Assembly: GCA_963744255.1 (NCBI GenBank)
Contig: CAVUSZ010000048.1
Coordinates: 1 to 64,000, forward strand
Direction of reading: 5' to 3'
DNA from: DATEDA01 sp963744255
GTDB lineage: Bacteria; Pseudomonadota; Gammaproteobacteria; Burkholderiales; SG8-39
Length of the DNA: 64,000 nucleotides
Shown here piece by piece: positions 45,110 through 54,150 of this stretch; position 1 is the stretch's first letter, and each line of letters opens with the position of its first letter. The notes under the pieces are model-generated. The model did not search any database. It saw only the letters and a list, made by a program, of their open reading frames with translations, and had not been told where the DNA came from. Made by a program: the position numbers and the translations under genes.

Positions 45110-46303
45110 CTACGCCGCCTTGCGCGCGGGCCTGCGCGCGCACTCGACGAGATAGTCCATCGCCGCCTGCGCGCCGCCCTTCCTGTGCGGCACGCCCGCG
45201 AGCTCGAGCCCCATCTCCACGCCGGCGAGCGTGCCGGCCAGCGTCAGGTCGTTGAAGTCGCCGAGATGGCCGATGCGGAACACCTTCCCCGCGAGCTTGC
45301 CGAGGCCGGTGCCGAGCGACATGTCGAACGCCTCCAGGATCGTCTTGCGCAGATGGTCGGCGTCGTGCCCGGCGGGGGTCATCAGCGCGGTCAGCGAGCC
45401 CGAGTACTCTTCGGGCACCGCGCACAGGATCTCCAGTCCCCACCCGCGCGCCGCGCGCCGCGTGGCCTCGGCATGGCGATCGTGGCGGGCGAACACGTTT
45501 TCGAGCCCCTCCTCGCGCAGCATCCTGAGCGCTTCGCGCAGACCGTAGAGCAGGTTGGTGGCCGGGGTGTAGGGGAAATAGCCGGTCTTGTTGTTGGCGA
45601 TGATTTCGTCCCACCCCCAGTACGACTTCGGGAGCTTGGACGACTGCGAAGCCTTCCGCGCCTTCTCGCTGATCGCGTTGAACGAGAGGCCGGGCGGGAG
45701 CATCAGGCCCTTCTGTGAGCCCGCGACGGTCACGTCCACCCCCCATTCGTCGTGGCGGTAGTCGATCGAGGCGAGCGAGCTGATCGTATCGACGAGAAAG
45801 AGCGCGGGGTGGTTCGCGGCATCGATCGCCTTCCGGATTGCGCCGATCCGGCTCGTCACGCCGGTCGAGGTCTCGTTGTGGACGACGCACACAGCCTTGA
45901 TGGCGTGCTCCTTGTCCTCCCTCAGCTTCCCCTCGACGAGTGCGGGGTCGGCCCCGCGGCGCCAGTCGGTCGCGACGAACTCGGGCGCGAGCCCGAGCTT
46001 CGTCGCCATCTTGTGCCACAGCGTCGCGAAGTGTCCGGTCTCGAACATCAGCACCTTGTCGCCCGGGGAGAGCGTGTTGACGAGCGCCGCTTCCCACGCG
46101 CCGGTGCCCGACGCGGGATAGATCACCACTGGCTGCTTCGTCTGGAAGACGTGCTTCAGCCCGTCGAGCACCTCGAAGCCGAGCGCGGCGAAGTCGGGGC
46201 CGCGATGGTCCATCGTGGGCATGTCGATCGCGCGCAATACGCGATCGGGGACGTTGGTCGGTCCGGGGATCTGCAGGTAATGGCGGCCGGCGCGATGAGC
46301 CAT
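45110..46303 (-). CDS. Serine--glyoxylate aminotransferase family protein (class V)
   Basis: A 397-residue PLP enzyme. RHYLQIPGPTNVPDRVLRA is the family N-terminus, YPASGTGAWEAALVNTLSPGD binds the cofactor phosphate, LFLVDTISSLASID holds the Asp paired with the pyridine nitrogen, and TVAGSQKGLMLPPGLSF carries the Schiff-base Lys. These enzymes transfer the amino group of serine to glyoxylate, giving hydroxypyruvate and glycine in the serine cycle or photorespiratory-type salvage. The ATG at 46303 is chosen because the upstream extension is not conserved. It is divergent from the DsbA-family gene; the 92-base gap has a hairpin ACCCGCC/GGCGGGT (46355-46375). Confidence 0.9.
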   Translation of the reverse strand: MAHRAGRHYLQIPGPTNVPDRVLRAIDMPTMDHRGPDFAALGFEVLDGLKHVFQTKQPVVIYPASGTGAWEAALVNTLSPGDKVLMFETGHFATLWHKMATKLGLAPEFVATDWRRGADPALVEGKLREDKEHAIKAVCVVHNETSTGVTSRIGAIRKAIDAANHPALFLVDTISSLASIDYRHDEWGVDVTVAGSQKGLMLPPGLSFNAISEKARKASQSSKLPKSYWGWDEIIANNKTGYFPYTPATNLLYGLREALRMLREEGLENVFARHDRHAEATRRAARGWGLEILCAVPEEYSGSLTALMTPAGHDADHLRKTILEAFDMSLGTGLGKLAGKVFRIGHLGDFNDLTLAGTLAGVEMGLELAGVPHRKGGAQAAMDYLVECARRPARKAA

Positions 46304-46395
46304 GGGGCACCTCGAGAGGCGGGTGACAGGCGTCCGATGGTAGGCTAACGGTCCACCCGCCGCAATGAGGCGGGTCACCCTCGCGAGGTGCTCCC

Positions 46396-47046
46396 ATGAG
46401 CCTCTCCATCGACATCGTATCGGACGTGGTGTGCCCATGGTGCTTCATCGGCAAACGCCGCCTCGAGGGAGCGCTCGCGCTCTACGCAAACGAGAATCCC
46501 GACGCCCCGGCGCCCGCGGTTGCCTGGCGCCCGTTCCAGCTCAACCCGGGCATGCCCGCGGAGGGCATGGCGCGGGCGGACTACGTGGCGCGCAAGTTCG
46601 GGCCACGCGGCAGAGCGGTCTACGACCGCGTTGCGGCAATGGGGCGCGAGGTCGGCATCGACTTCGCCTTCGACCGGATCACCCGCCAGCCGAACACGCT
46701 GGCCGCACACAGCCTCATCCAGCTGGCCGGCGCCCGGGGCCGCCAGGACGCGATGGCCGAAGCGCTTTTCCGCGCGTACTTCCTCGACGGGGTCGACCTG
46801 ACGTCGCGCGACAACCTGCTCGAGATCGCGGCTTCGGCCGGCCTCGATCGCGCGGCGGCCGCGGAGTGGCTCGACAACACCGAGGCGCGCGAGGCGGCGG
46901 CAGCCGAGGACGCCCGCGCGCGCGAAAACGGAATCGAGGGCGTGCCATTCTTCGTCTTCAACCGGCGGCTCGCGGTCTCGGGTGCGCAACCCGCCGAGGT
47001 CCTGCTCGATGCAATGAAGCAGGCGCAAGCCACGGCGACCGCATGA
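46396..47046 (+). CDS. DsbA family oxidoreductase, FrnE-like
   Basis: A 216-residue thioredoxin-fold protein. SDVVCPWCFIGKRRLE holds the CPWC redox pair at about residues 13-16, the helical insert follows, and GVPFFVFNRRLAVSGAQP contains the cis-Pro and final strands. There is no signal peptide, consistent with the cytoplasmic FrnE / 2-hydroxychromene-2-carboxylate isomerase-like branch. The stop overlaps the ATG of the large oxidoreductase (ATGA at 47043). Function beyond thiol-disulfide chemistry is not clear. Confidence 0.88.
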   Translation: MSLSIDIVSDVVCPWCFIGKRRLEGALALYANENPDAPAPAVAWRPFQLNPGMPAEGMARADYVARKFGPRGRAVYDRVAAMGREVGIDFAFDRITRQPNTLAAHSLIQLAGARGRQDAMAEALFRAYFLDGVDLTSRDNLLEIAASAGLDRAAAAEWLDNTEAREAAAAEDARARENGIEGVPFFVFNRRLAVSGAQPAEVLLDAMKQAQATATA

Positions 47047-49982
47047 ACGTCTACAAGCTCGAATTCGAGCCCGGCGCGGGCGGCTCCAGCCTCGCCGCGC
47101 GGCTGCGGCGCGAGGTCCGGGGCGACGTCCTCTTCGACCGCGCGAGCCGCGGTCGCTATTCGACCGACGCTTCCATCTACCAGGTCGAGCCGGTCGGCGT
47201 CGTCGTGCCGAAGACCGAAGACGACGCGCTCCGCGCGATGCGGATCGCCGTCGAAGCCGGTGTCCCGATTCTCCCGCGCGGCGCGGGCAGCTCGCAGTGC
47301 GGGCAGACGGTCGGCGCCGCGCTCGTGATCGACAACTCGAAGCATCTCGCCGCGGTCATCGAGCTCGATGCCGCCGCCGCGACGGTCACGGTGCAGCCCG
47401 GCATCGCGCTCGACAAGCTGAATGCGCTCCTGCGGCCGCACGGCCTGTGGTTTCCGGTCGACGTCTCGACCTCGGCCCAGGCGACGATCGGCGGCATGGC
47501 GGGGAACAACTCCTGCGGCTCGCGCTCGATCCGGTACGGCAACATGGTGCACAACGTGCTCGCGATCGAGGCGGTGCTCGCCGACGGGTCGGAGTACCGC
47601 TTCGGGAATAGCGACGAGGTCGCGGGCGGGCCTCCCGGCTACCGTGCGCTCGTCGAGAAGGTCCATGCGATCGTCCGGCAGGAGGTCGAAGAGATCGCCG
47701 CGCGCTGGCCGAAGGTGTTGCGGCGGGTGCAGGGCTACAACGTCGACATGGTGCAGCCCCACCTGGCGCATAACCTCGCCAGCCTCCTCGTCGGCTCGGA
47801 AGGGACGCTCGCCTACTCGCGGCGGCTGACGCTGAAGCTCTCGCCGATCCCGCGCCACAAGGCGCTCGGCGTGTGCCACTTCCCGACGTTCCGCCAGGCG
47901 ATGGCATCGGCGCAGCACATCGTGAAGCTCGATCCGGACGCGGTCGAACTGGTGGACCGGACGATGATCGAGCTCGCCCGCGCGAACGAGGCGTTCGCCC
48001 CGATCGTCGCGCGCTTCATCCGCGGCGCGCCGGAGGCGATCCTCCTGGTCGAGTTCGCCGGCGACGACCGCGCGGCACAGCTCGCGAAGCTCGCCGGTCT
48101 CGTCGAGTTGATGGGCGACCTCGGTCTGCCGGGCAGCGTCGTCGAGGCGACCGACGCGAAGCTCCAGAAGGACATCTGGGAGGTTCGCAAGGCCGGCCTC
48201 AACATCATGATGTCGATGAAAGGCGACGGGAAGCCGGTGTCGTTCATCGAGGACTGCGCGGTCCCGCTCGAGCATCTTGCCGACTACACCGAGCGGTTGA
48301 CGAGGGTGTTCGAGAAGCACGGCACCCGCGGCACCTGGTATGCACACGCCTCGGTGGGCACCCTGCACGTGCGTCCGGTGCTGAACATGAAGACCGACGG
48401 CGCGAAGAAGATGCGCGCCATCGCCGAGGAAGCCTGTGCGATGGTGCGCGAGTACAAGGGCGCCGCCTTCTCGGGCGAGCACGGCGACGGACTGGTGCGC
48501 TCGGAGTGGATCGAGCCGATCGTCGGCCAGCGCCTCACCCGTGCGCTGGCGGAGATCAAGGACCTCTTCGACCCGAAAGGCCTGATGAATCCCGGCAAGA
48601 TCGTGCGACCGTCGAAGATGGACGACCGCTCGCTCTTCCGGTTCAAGCCGGGGTACGAGACGCCGCGGCTCGACACCGCGCTCGACTGGTCGGAGTGGAA
48701 CGTGCCGGGCGCCGCGAGCCAGGGCTTCGCGGCGGCGGTCGAGATGTGCAACAACAACGGGCATTGCCGCAAGTTCGACGCCGGGACGATGTGCCCATCG
48801 TTTCGCGCGACCGGGGACGAGCAGCATCTCACCCGCGGCCGCGCGAACACGCTGCGGCTAGCGGTGTCGGGGCAGCTGGGGCCCGACGCGCTCGCCTCCG
48901 ACGCGGTCTACGACGCCCTGGACCTCTGCGTCGGGTGCAAAGGCTGCAGGCGCGAGTGTCCGACCGGCATCGACATGGCGCGGATGAAGATCGAGTTCCT
49001 GCATCACTACCACGGCCGCCACGGCTGGGGATTGAGGGAGCGGATGATCGCGTTCCTGCCGCGGTACGCGCCGGTTGCGGCGCGCCTCGCGCCGCTCGCG
49101 AACCTGCGCGACCGCGTGCCGCTGCTGGCGAAGGCCAGCGAGAAGCTCCTCGGGCTGTCGGCGAAGCGCAGCCTGCCGCAGTGGCAGGCGCGTCCGTTCC
49201 TGCAATCGGCGGCCGGACGGTACCAGGTCCGCGCGCCCGAAGACTGCGATGCCGTGCTGCTCGCCGACACGTTCAACAACTACTTCGAGCCCGAAAACGC
49301 GGTCGCGGCGCTGCGGGTGCTCGAGGCCGCCGGATACCGGGTACACGTCGCGCGAGCGCCGGACGGCGGACGGCCGCTCTGCTGCGGCCGCACGTTCCTC
49401 GCGGTCGGCATGGTGAACAAGGCGCGACACGAGGCGCGCCGGATGCTCGATGCGCTCGCGCCCTACGTTGCGCGCGGCGTGCCGGTCGTCGGCCTCGAGC
49501 CGTCCTGTCTGCTGACGCTGCGCGACGAACTGGGTGCGATGTTCCCGGGCGAGGAGGCGGCGAAGCTCGGCTCGAACGCGCTGCTCTTCGAGGAGTTCCT
49601 CGCGCGCGAGGCCGATGCCGGGCGGCTCGAGCTCCCGCTTGGCGCGCTCCCCGGTGTGAAGGCGCTGCTGCACGGCCATTGCCACCAGAAGGCGTTCGGC
49701 GCGATGCCGGCGGTCGAGCGCACGCTCAGGCTCGTGCCGGGGCTGGAGGTGGAAACGATCGAGTCGAGCTGCTGCGGCATGGCCGGCGCGTTTGGTTACG
49801 AGGCGCGGCATTACGACGTCTCGATGAAGATGGCCGAAGCTGCGCTGCTGCCGAAGGTGCGCGGCGCGGACGCGGCGACGCTCGTCGTCGCCGACGGCAC
49901 GAGCTGCCGGCACCAGATCGCCGACGGCGCGGGCCGCGAAGCGGTCCACGTCGTGCGAGTCCTGGAGCGGGCGCTCGGCTGA
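47043..49982 (+). CDS. Fused FAD-linked oxidase and Fe-S oxidoreductase (GlcD-GlcF / D-lactate dehydrogenase-like)
   Basis: A 979-residue two-part enzyme. Residues 35-500 form an FAD_binding_4 plus FAD-oxidase C domain (GVPILPRGAGSSQCGQTVG, ATIGGMAGNNSCGSRSIRYG, SGEHGDGLVRSEW). Residues 560-660 bind two 4Fe-4S clusters (CNNNGHC...CPSF near 568 and CVGCKGCRRECP near 629). Two CCG domains follow (PLCCGRTF near 779 and SSCCGMAGAFGYE near 909). It oxidises a 2-hydroxyacid such as glycolate, D-lactate or D-2-hydroxyglutarate and passes electrons through the Fe-S part to quinone or another carrier. It is coupled to the DsbA-like gene and lies opposite the glyoxylate aminotransferase. Confidence 0.9.
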   Translation: MNVYKLEFEPGAGGSSLAARLRREVRGDVLFDRASRGRYSTDASIYQVEPVGVVVPKTEDDALRAMRIAVEAGVPILPRGAGSSQCGQTVGAALVIDNSKHLAAVIELDAAAATVTVQPGIALDKLNALLRPHGLWFPVDVSTSAQATIGGMAGNNSCGSRSIRYGNMVHNVLAIEAVLADGSEYRFGNSDEVAGGPPGYRALVEKVHAIVRQEVEEIAARWPKVLRRVQGYNVDMVQPHLAHNLASLLVGSEGTLAYSRRLTLKLSPIPRHKALGVCHFPTFRQAMASAQHIVKLDPDAVELVDRTMIELARANEAFAPIVARFIRGAPEAILLVEFAGDDRAAQLAKLAGLVELMGDLGLPGSVVEATDAKLQKDIWEVRKAGLNIMMSMKGDGKPVSFIEDCAVPLEHLADYTERLTRVFEKHGTRGTWYAHASVGTLHVRPVLNMKTDGAKKMRAIAEEACAMVREYKGAAFSGEHGDGLVRSEWIEPIVGQRLTRALAEIKDLFDPKGLMNPGKIVRPSKMDDRSLFRFKPGYETPRLDTALDWSEWNVPGAASQGFAAAVEMCNNNGHCRKFDAGTMCPSFRATGDEQHLTRGRANTLRLAVSGQLGPDALASDAVYDALDLCVGCKGCRRECPTGIDMARMKIEFLHHYHGRHGWGLRERMIAFLPRYAPVAARLAPLANLRDRVPLLAKASEKLLGLSAKRSLPQWQARPFLQSAAGRYQVRAPEDCDAVLLADTFNNYFEPENAVAALRVLEAAGYRVHVARAPDGGRPLCCGRTFLAVGMVNKARHEARRMLDALAPYVARGVPVVGLEPSCLLTLRDELGAMFPGEEAAKLGSNALLFEEFLAREADAGRLELPLGALPGVKALLHGHCHQKAFGAMPAVERTLRLVPGLEVETIESSCCGMAGAFGYEARHYDVSMKMAEAALLPKVRGADAATLVVADGTSCRHQIADGAGREAVHVVRVLERALG

Positions 49983-50007
49983 CCGCACGACCCGCTAGAC
50001 TTGCGGG

Positions 50008-50925
50008 ATGAACGTGCCCAAGCCCACCCTTTTCAACCGCCTCGCCGGCTTCCTGCGCTTCGTCTTCTGGGGGCTGCTCATCCTCATCCTGGCGCTGACC
50101 TTCCTCGGCCGGGGCTCGGTCGAAGGGGAGCGGACCGAAGCGCTCGCCAAGCTCCAGGAATCGCGCAAGTCGCGGGTGATCGCGCTGATCCATCGCCAGG
50201 ACCGGCTCAGCTTCCTCGGCCTGCCCGTAGCGAGCTTCATCAACATCGAGGACTCCGAGGCGGTGCTGCGCGCGATCCGGCTCACGCCCGACGACCAGCC
50301 GATCGATCTCATCCTGCACACACCCGGCGGGCTGGTGCTCGCCTCGGAGCAGATCGCCCGCGCGCTCGTCGAGCACAAGGGCAAGGTCACGGTATTCGTG
50401 CCGCACTACGCGATGAGCGGCGGCACGATGATCGCGCTCGCCGCCGACGAGATCGTGATGGACCCGAACGCGGTGCTCGGGCCGGTGGATCCGCAGATCG
50501 GCGGCGCGCCGGCGGCGTCGATCATCAAGGCGGTCGAGCAGAAGCCGGTCGAGCGGGTGGCCGACACGACCTTGATCCTCGCCGACATCTCGCGCAAGGC
50601 ACAGGTGCAGGTCCAGGCGTTCCTCACCGAGCTGCTGACCGAGTCCGGTCAGATGCCGCCGGACAAGGCGGCCCAGACGGCGAAGACGCTGAGCGAGGGC
50701 CGCTGGACGCACGACTTTCCCATCACCGCGAAGGCCGCGCGCGAGCTCGGGCTGAAGGTCAACACCGACATGCCGAAGGACGTCTATTCCCTGATGGACC
50801 TCTACCCGCAGGCGCCGGGCAAGCGCCCGACGGTCCTTTACGTGGAGCCGCCGGGGGGCATGCGCGACACCGGCTCCAGCGACGGTCCCGCGCCGGCGCG
50901 GCCAGGGGCGCAGCCCGCGAAGTGA
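50008..50925 (+). CDS. Membrane-anchored ClpP-fold serine protease (SDH proteinase family)
   Basis: A 305-residue protein. One transmembrane helix at about 15-35 (FVFWGLLILILALTFLG) precedes a ClpP/crotonase-fold domain. LILHTPGGLVLASEQIARAL and VPHYAMSGGTMIALAADEIVM contain the nucleophile Ser of MSGG, and VLGPVDPQIGG follows. This matches the serine dehydrogenase proteinase (SDH_sah) family related to SppA. The C-terminal 40 residues are Pro/Gly-rich. The ATG at 50008 has no ribosome site; TAGACT at 49996-50001 would place transcription start at the ATG (leaderless). The stop overlaps the GTG of the TauE/SafE gene. Confidence 0.82.
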   Translation: MNVPKPTLFNRLAGFLRFVFWGLLILILALTFLGRGSVEGERTEALAKLQESRKSRVIALIHRQDRLSFLGLPVASFINIEDSEAVLRAIRLTPDDQPIDLILHTPGGLVLASEQIARALVEHKGKVTVFVPHYAMSGGTMIALAADEIVMDPNAVLGPVDPQIGGAPAASIIKAVEQKPVERVADTTLILADISRKAQVQVQAFLTELLTESGQMPPDKAAQTAKTLSEGRWTHDFPITAKAARELGLKVNTDMPKDVYSLMDLYPQAPGKRPTVLYVEPPGGMRDTGSSDGPAPARPGAQPAK

Positions 50926-51676
50926 GCCCGGCGCCCTGACCGACGACTACGGCACGTTCGCCGCCCTCGCGCTGATCGCGTTCGCCGGCGCGGTCGTCTA
51001 CGGCATCACCGGATTCGGCTCGGCGCTCATCACGATCCCGCTCGCGACGCACCTCGTCCCGCTCACGTTCGCGCTGGCGATGTTCTCGGTGGTCGATCTC
51101 GTGAACGCGCTCCGCGTCGGCCTCGAGAACCCGCGCCATGCCGTCAAGAGCGAGGTGCTGCGCATGGCGCCGATGGTCGTGATCGGCCTCGCCATCGGTG
51201 TCACGCTGCTCGTCAACCTCCCGCGGAGGGCCGGCATGCTGGCGCTCGGCGTCTTCATCGCGCTGTACGCCGTGTACTCGCTCGCGCGCCGCGCGAGCAT
51301 GCGAACGGTCAGCCAGCGCTGGGCCTACGTCGCCGGGGCGGCGGGCGGTCTCACCGGGGCACTGTTCGGCGCCGGCGGACCGCCGTACGCGATCTACCTC
51401 TCCCACCGGCCGCTCACGAAGGAGCAGTTCCGGGCGACGCTTACGTTCACCTCGGTGTTCAGCATCTCGCTGCGGGTGCTCGCCTTCATGCTCGCCGGCT
51501 TGCTCCTCGACCCGAAAGCGTGGATCGCCGCCGCCCTCGCCATCCCGGCCGCGCTCGCCGGCATCGCGGTTGCCACCCGGATCTTCCGGCTCATCTCGCG
51601 CGAGGCGCTCGCGCGGCTCGTCGCGCTGATGCTGCTCGCGACCGGCGTTTCGCTCGTAGCGCGAGGGCTCGCCTGA
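50922..51676 (+). CDS. TauE/SafE family sulfite exporter-like permease (one-base indel near 50935)
   Basis: The long frame ending at 51676 contains about eight hydrophobic helices and the two family repeats (GITGFGSALITIPLATHLV and LTGALFGAGGPPYAIYLSH), plus the C-terminal LVALMLLATGVSLVARG. Its N-terminal helix has no start codon in frame. GTG at 50922, overlapping the protease stop, opens SPAP and would join LTDDYGTFAALALI if GCGCCCTGACC had one more C (50934-50936). A homopolymer error is therefore likely. Joined length is about 251 residues. Family members export sulfite, sulfoacetate or other organosulfonates; the substrate here is unknown. Confidence 0.82.
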
Positions 51677-51732
51677 TCAGCGAAACAGCGGTCCTGCCAT
51701 CCGCGTGAAGCTGGCGCGGGGTGGCGCTGGCG

Positions 51733-51939
51733 CTACGCGGGGATGTCCGGATCGACCTGCCGCTCGAGCCAGGCGATCTGGTCCTTGAGGAGGAGCTTGC
51801 GTCGCTTGAGGCGCTGAAGCTGGACCTGGTCGTAGCCGAACTGCTCGGCGAGGCGCTTGATCACGTCGTCAAGATCGCGGTGCTCGATCTTGAGCTGCAG
51901 AATGCGCTGCTCGAGCATCGCGCGCTCGACGTCGTCCAT
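51733..51939 (-). CDS. YdcH family protein (DUF465)
   Basis: A 68-residue, highly charged, all-helical protein: MDDVERAMLEQRILQLKIEH, then RDLDDVI and LQRLKRRKLLLKDQIAWLER. This is the DUF465/YdcH pattern LxxRRLxLKDxI near the C-terminus. Its function is unknown; a coiled-coil dimer is expected. It lies 30 bases after lgt, in the same direction. Confidence 0.87.
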   Translation of the reverse strand: MDDVERAMLEQRILQLKIEHRDLDDVIKRLAEQFGYDQVQLQRLKRRKLLLKDQIAWLERQVDPDIPA

Positions 51940-51969
51940 GCGGCTCGTCCCCTTCCATGCCCGGCGATT

Positions 51970-52755
51970 CTAGTCCCGGCGCCGGCTCGAGGCATAAAGG
52001 GCGACTCCCGCCAGGATCATTGGCAGCGACAACCACTGGCCCATGCTGAGGTTGAGCGCAAGCAGCCCGAGGAAATCGTCCGGCTCGCGAAAGAACTCGG
52101 CCGCGAACCTGAATACTCCGTAGCCGATCAGGAACACCCCGCTGACCGCGCCGGTCGGCCGCGGCTTCGCCGAGTAGAGCCACAGGATCACGAACAGCAA
52201 CACGCCTTCCAGCGCAAACTGGTAGAGCTGCGACGGATGCCGCGGTGCGGAACCGGCGGCCGGGTGCTGAAACACCATGCCCCAGGGCACGTCGGTCACG
52301 CGACCCCACAGCTCGCCGTTGATGAAGTTGCCCAGCCGGCCCGCGGCGAATGCGAGCGGGGCGAGCGGGGCGAGGAAGTCGGTGACCTCGAGCCAGCGCA
52401 GCTGGTGTTTGCGCGCGATCCACCATACCGCGGCGAGCACGCCGAGGAAGCCGCCGTGGAACGCCATCCCCCCTTGCCACACGGCGAGGATCTCGAGCGG
52501 ATGCTGCAGGTAATAGCCGGGCTTGTAGAAGAGGACGTAGCCGAGCCGGCCGCCGAGGATCACGCCGAGCACACCATAGAACAGCAGGTCGTCGAGCAGT
52601 GCGAGCGTGATCCGCCCGGCACGGCCGCGGGCGATGCGCCACCGGCCGAGAAAATAGGCGGTCGCGAACCCGACGAGATACATCAGCCCGTACCAGCGGA
52701 TCGCGAGCGGGCCGATCTGGATCGCGACCGGATCGAAGTCGGGATGGACGAGCAT
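51970..52755 (-). CDS. lgt: Prolipoprotein diacylglyceryl transferase
   Basis: A 261-residue inner-membrane enzyme with seven hydrophobic segments. It attaches diacylglycerol from phosphatidylglycerol to the lipobox Cys of prolipoproteins. GGMAFHGGFLG holds the essential His region near residue 100, and GRLGNFINGELWGRVTD near 138 is the Lgt signature with the catalytic Arg. IRWYGLMYLVGF and the final VFRFAAEFFREPD are also typical. The start is ATG 52755 (MLVHPDFDPVAIQIGPLAIR). It is divergent from the MFS gene with a 57-base gap. Confidence 0.95.
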   Translation of the reverse strand: MLVHPDFDPVAIQIGPLAIRWYGLMYLVGFATAYFLGRWRIARGRAGRITLALLDDLLFYGVLGVILGGRLGYVLFYKPGYYLQHPLEILAVWQGGMAFHGGFLGVLAAVWWIARKHQLRWLEVTDFLAPLAPLAFAAGRLGNFINGELWGRVTDVPWGMVFQHPAAGSAPRHPSQLYQFALEGVLLFVILWLYSAKPRPTGAVSGVFLIGYGVFRFAAEFFREPDDFLGLLALNLSMGQWLSLPMILAGVALYASSRRRD

Positions 52756-52812
52756 GCGGGGCGAGGATGCCCGAAGCGGCGCACGCGGTCGAGCGGATAG
52801 AATCCGCCGCCC

Positions 52813-54048
52813 GTGCTCTCCTCGGTCCGATCCCGCGCCGACTGGCTCGCCCTGTTCCGCCTGCGGGACTACCGGCTGTATTCGACGATGAACCTCGCCG
52901 CCGCATTGGTCGAGCGGTCGCAGGGCGTCGCCATCGGGTGGGATCTGTACGAGCGAACCGGGTCGGCGCTTGCGCTCGGCTGGGTCGGGCTTGCGCAGTT
53001 CCTCCCGGTGATCCTCCTCTTTCTCCCCGCCGGACATCTCGCCGACCGGTTCGACCGCCGCCGGGTGATGGTGGTTGGCTTCGCCGTGTGGGCCGCGGCC
53101 GCCGGCATCCTCGCCGCGTCCGCGCTATCGGGTGCGGCCGTGGGGTGGGTCTACCTCGCCGCGGCGGGGCTCGGTACGGCCCAGGTGCTCAATCGGCCCT
53201 CGCGGGACGCACTGCTTCCGCAACTGCTCGAGCGCGAGTATCTGAGCCGCGCCGTCACGTGGAACTCGAGCTTTCACCAGTTCGCGTCCATCGCGGCGCC
53301 GGTTGCCGCGGGCGCGCTCATCGCCGCGACCGGCGGGGCCGCGGTTGTCTATGCGGTCGACCTCGTTCTGATCGCGGTCGCCGCGACTGCGGCGCTCCTC
53401 ATCCGGCGCCGGGCGATCGAGCGATCGGACCGGCCGCGCTCGTCCCGCGCGCTGCTCGCGGGGCTCGAGCACGTGTGGCGCACGAAGACGATCCTCGGCG
53501 TGATCACGCTCGACCTCTTTGCGGTGCTCTTCGGCGGTGCGGTGGCGCTGCTGCCGATCTTCGCAAAGGACATCCTGCACGCAGGCCCGACGGGCCTCGG
53601 CTGGCTCACCGCGGCGCCCGCGATCGGTGCGCTCGCGATGGCGGTGGCGCAGGGATTGCTGCCGCCGTTCCGCCGCGCGGGGCTCGTGTTCGTCTGGGCG
53701 GTCGCGGGGTTCGGTCTGGCGATCATCGTGTTCGGGCTATCGACCTCCCTCTGGCTGTCGCTCGCGGCGCTCGTCGTGGCCGGTGCGTGCGACAACGTGA
53801 GCGTGGTGATCCGCGGGACGATCGTGCAGCTCCACACCCCCGACGAGCTGCGCGGCCGGGTGTCGGCGGTGAACCGGGTGTTCATCAGCTCGTCGAACGA
53901 GCTGGGCGCGTTCGAGTCCGGGCTCGTCGCCGCCCTGATCGGCCCGGTGCCGACGGTCGTGCTCGGCGGCGTCGCGACGATCGCGCTCGTGCTGGGTGCG
54001 CTGCGGCTGTTCCCCGAGCTGCGTGGGCTGGGGCGGCTCGGACGATGA
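52813..54048 (+). CDS. MFS transporter, EntS-like exporter
   Basis: A 411-residue permease with 12 hydrophobic segments. RLRDYRLYSTMNLAAALVER, then LPAGHLADRFDRRRVMVVG (motif A between helices 2 and 3), and the second-half HTPDELRGRVSAVNRVFIS are the MFS_3/EntS family pattern. It probably exports a small molecule; the substrate is unknown. It starts at GTG 52813 without a ribosome site. TAGAAT at 52798-52803 places the expected transcription start at the GTG. A REP-like repeat follows the stop. Confidence 0.9.
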   Translation: MLSSVRSRADWLALFRLRDYRLYSTMNLAAALVERSQGVAIGWDLYERTGSALALGWVGLAQFLPVILLFLPAGHLADRFDRRRVMVVGFAVWAAAAGILAASALSGAAVGWVYLAAAGLGTAQVLNRPSRDALLPQLLEREYLSRAVTWNSSFHQFASIAAPVAAGALIAATGGAAVVYAVDLVLIAVAATAALLIRRRAIERSDRPRSSRALLAGLEHVWRTKTILGVITLDLFAVLFGGAVALLPIFAKDILHAGPTGLGWLTAAPAIGALAMAVAQGLLPPFRRAGLVFVWAVAGFGLAIIVFGLSTSLWLSLAALVVAGACDNVSVVIRGTIVQLHTPDELRGRVSAVNRVFISSSNELGAFESGLVAALIGPVPTVVLGGVATIALVLGALRLFPELRGLGRLGR

Positions 54049-54054
54049 ACGATC

Positions 54055-54137
54055 CGTCACTCCGGCGTACGCCGGAGTCCAGGATGCGCCGTACTGGATC
54101 CCGTATATGGACGCCCCCGGCTTTCGCCGGGATGACG
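54055..54137. repeat. REP-like / MITE-like palindromic element
   Basis: An 83-base element begins CGTCACTCCGG and ends CCGGGATGACG, near-inverted termini. It contains a perfect 20-base palindrome ACTCCGGCGTACGCCGGAGT (54059-54078), a central CCAGGAT...CTGGATCCC, and a second hairpin CCCGGC-TTTC-GCCGGG (54116-54131). This is the widespread proteobacterial 'GTCATTCCCGCG...GCGGGAATGAC' class. It lies between convergent genes and may serve as a bidirectional terminator. Confidence 0.8.
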
Positions 54138-54150
54138 CCGCTCGCGACGG

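Noticed and set aside
46365..47040. Extension of the 979-residue oxidoreductase upstream to 46365
   Set aside because: That frame overlaps the clear DsbA-family gene; the ATGA overlap at 47043 gives the natural start.
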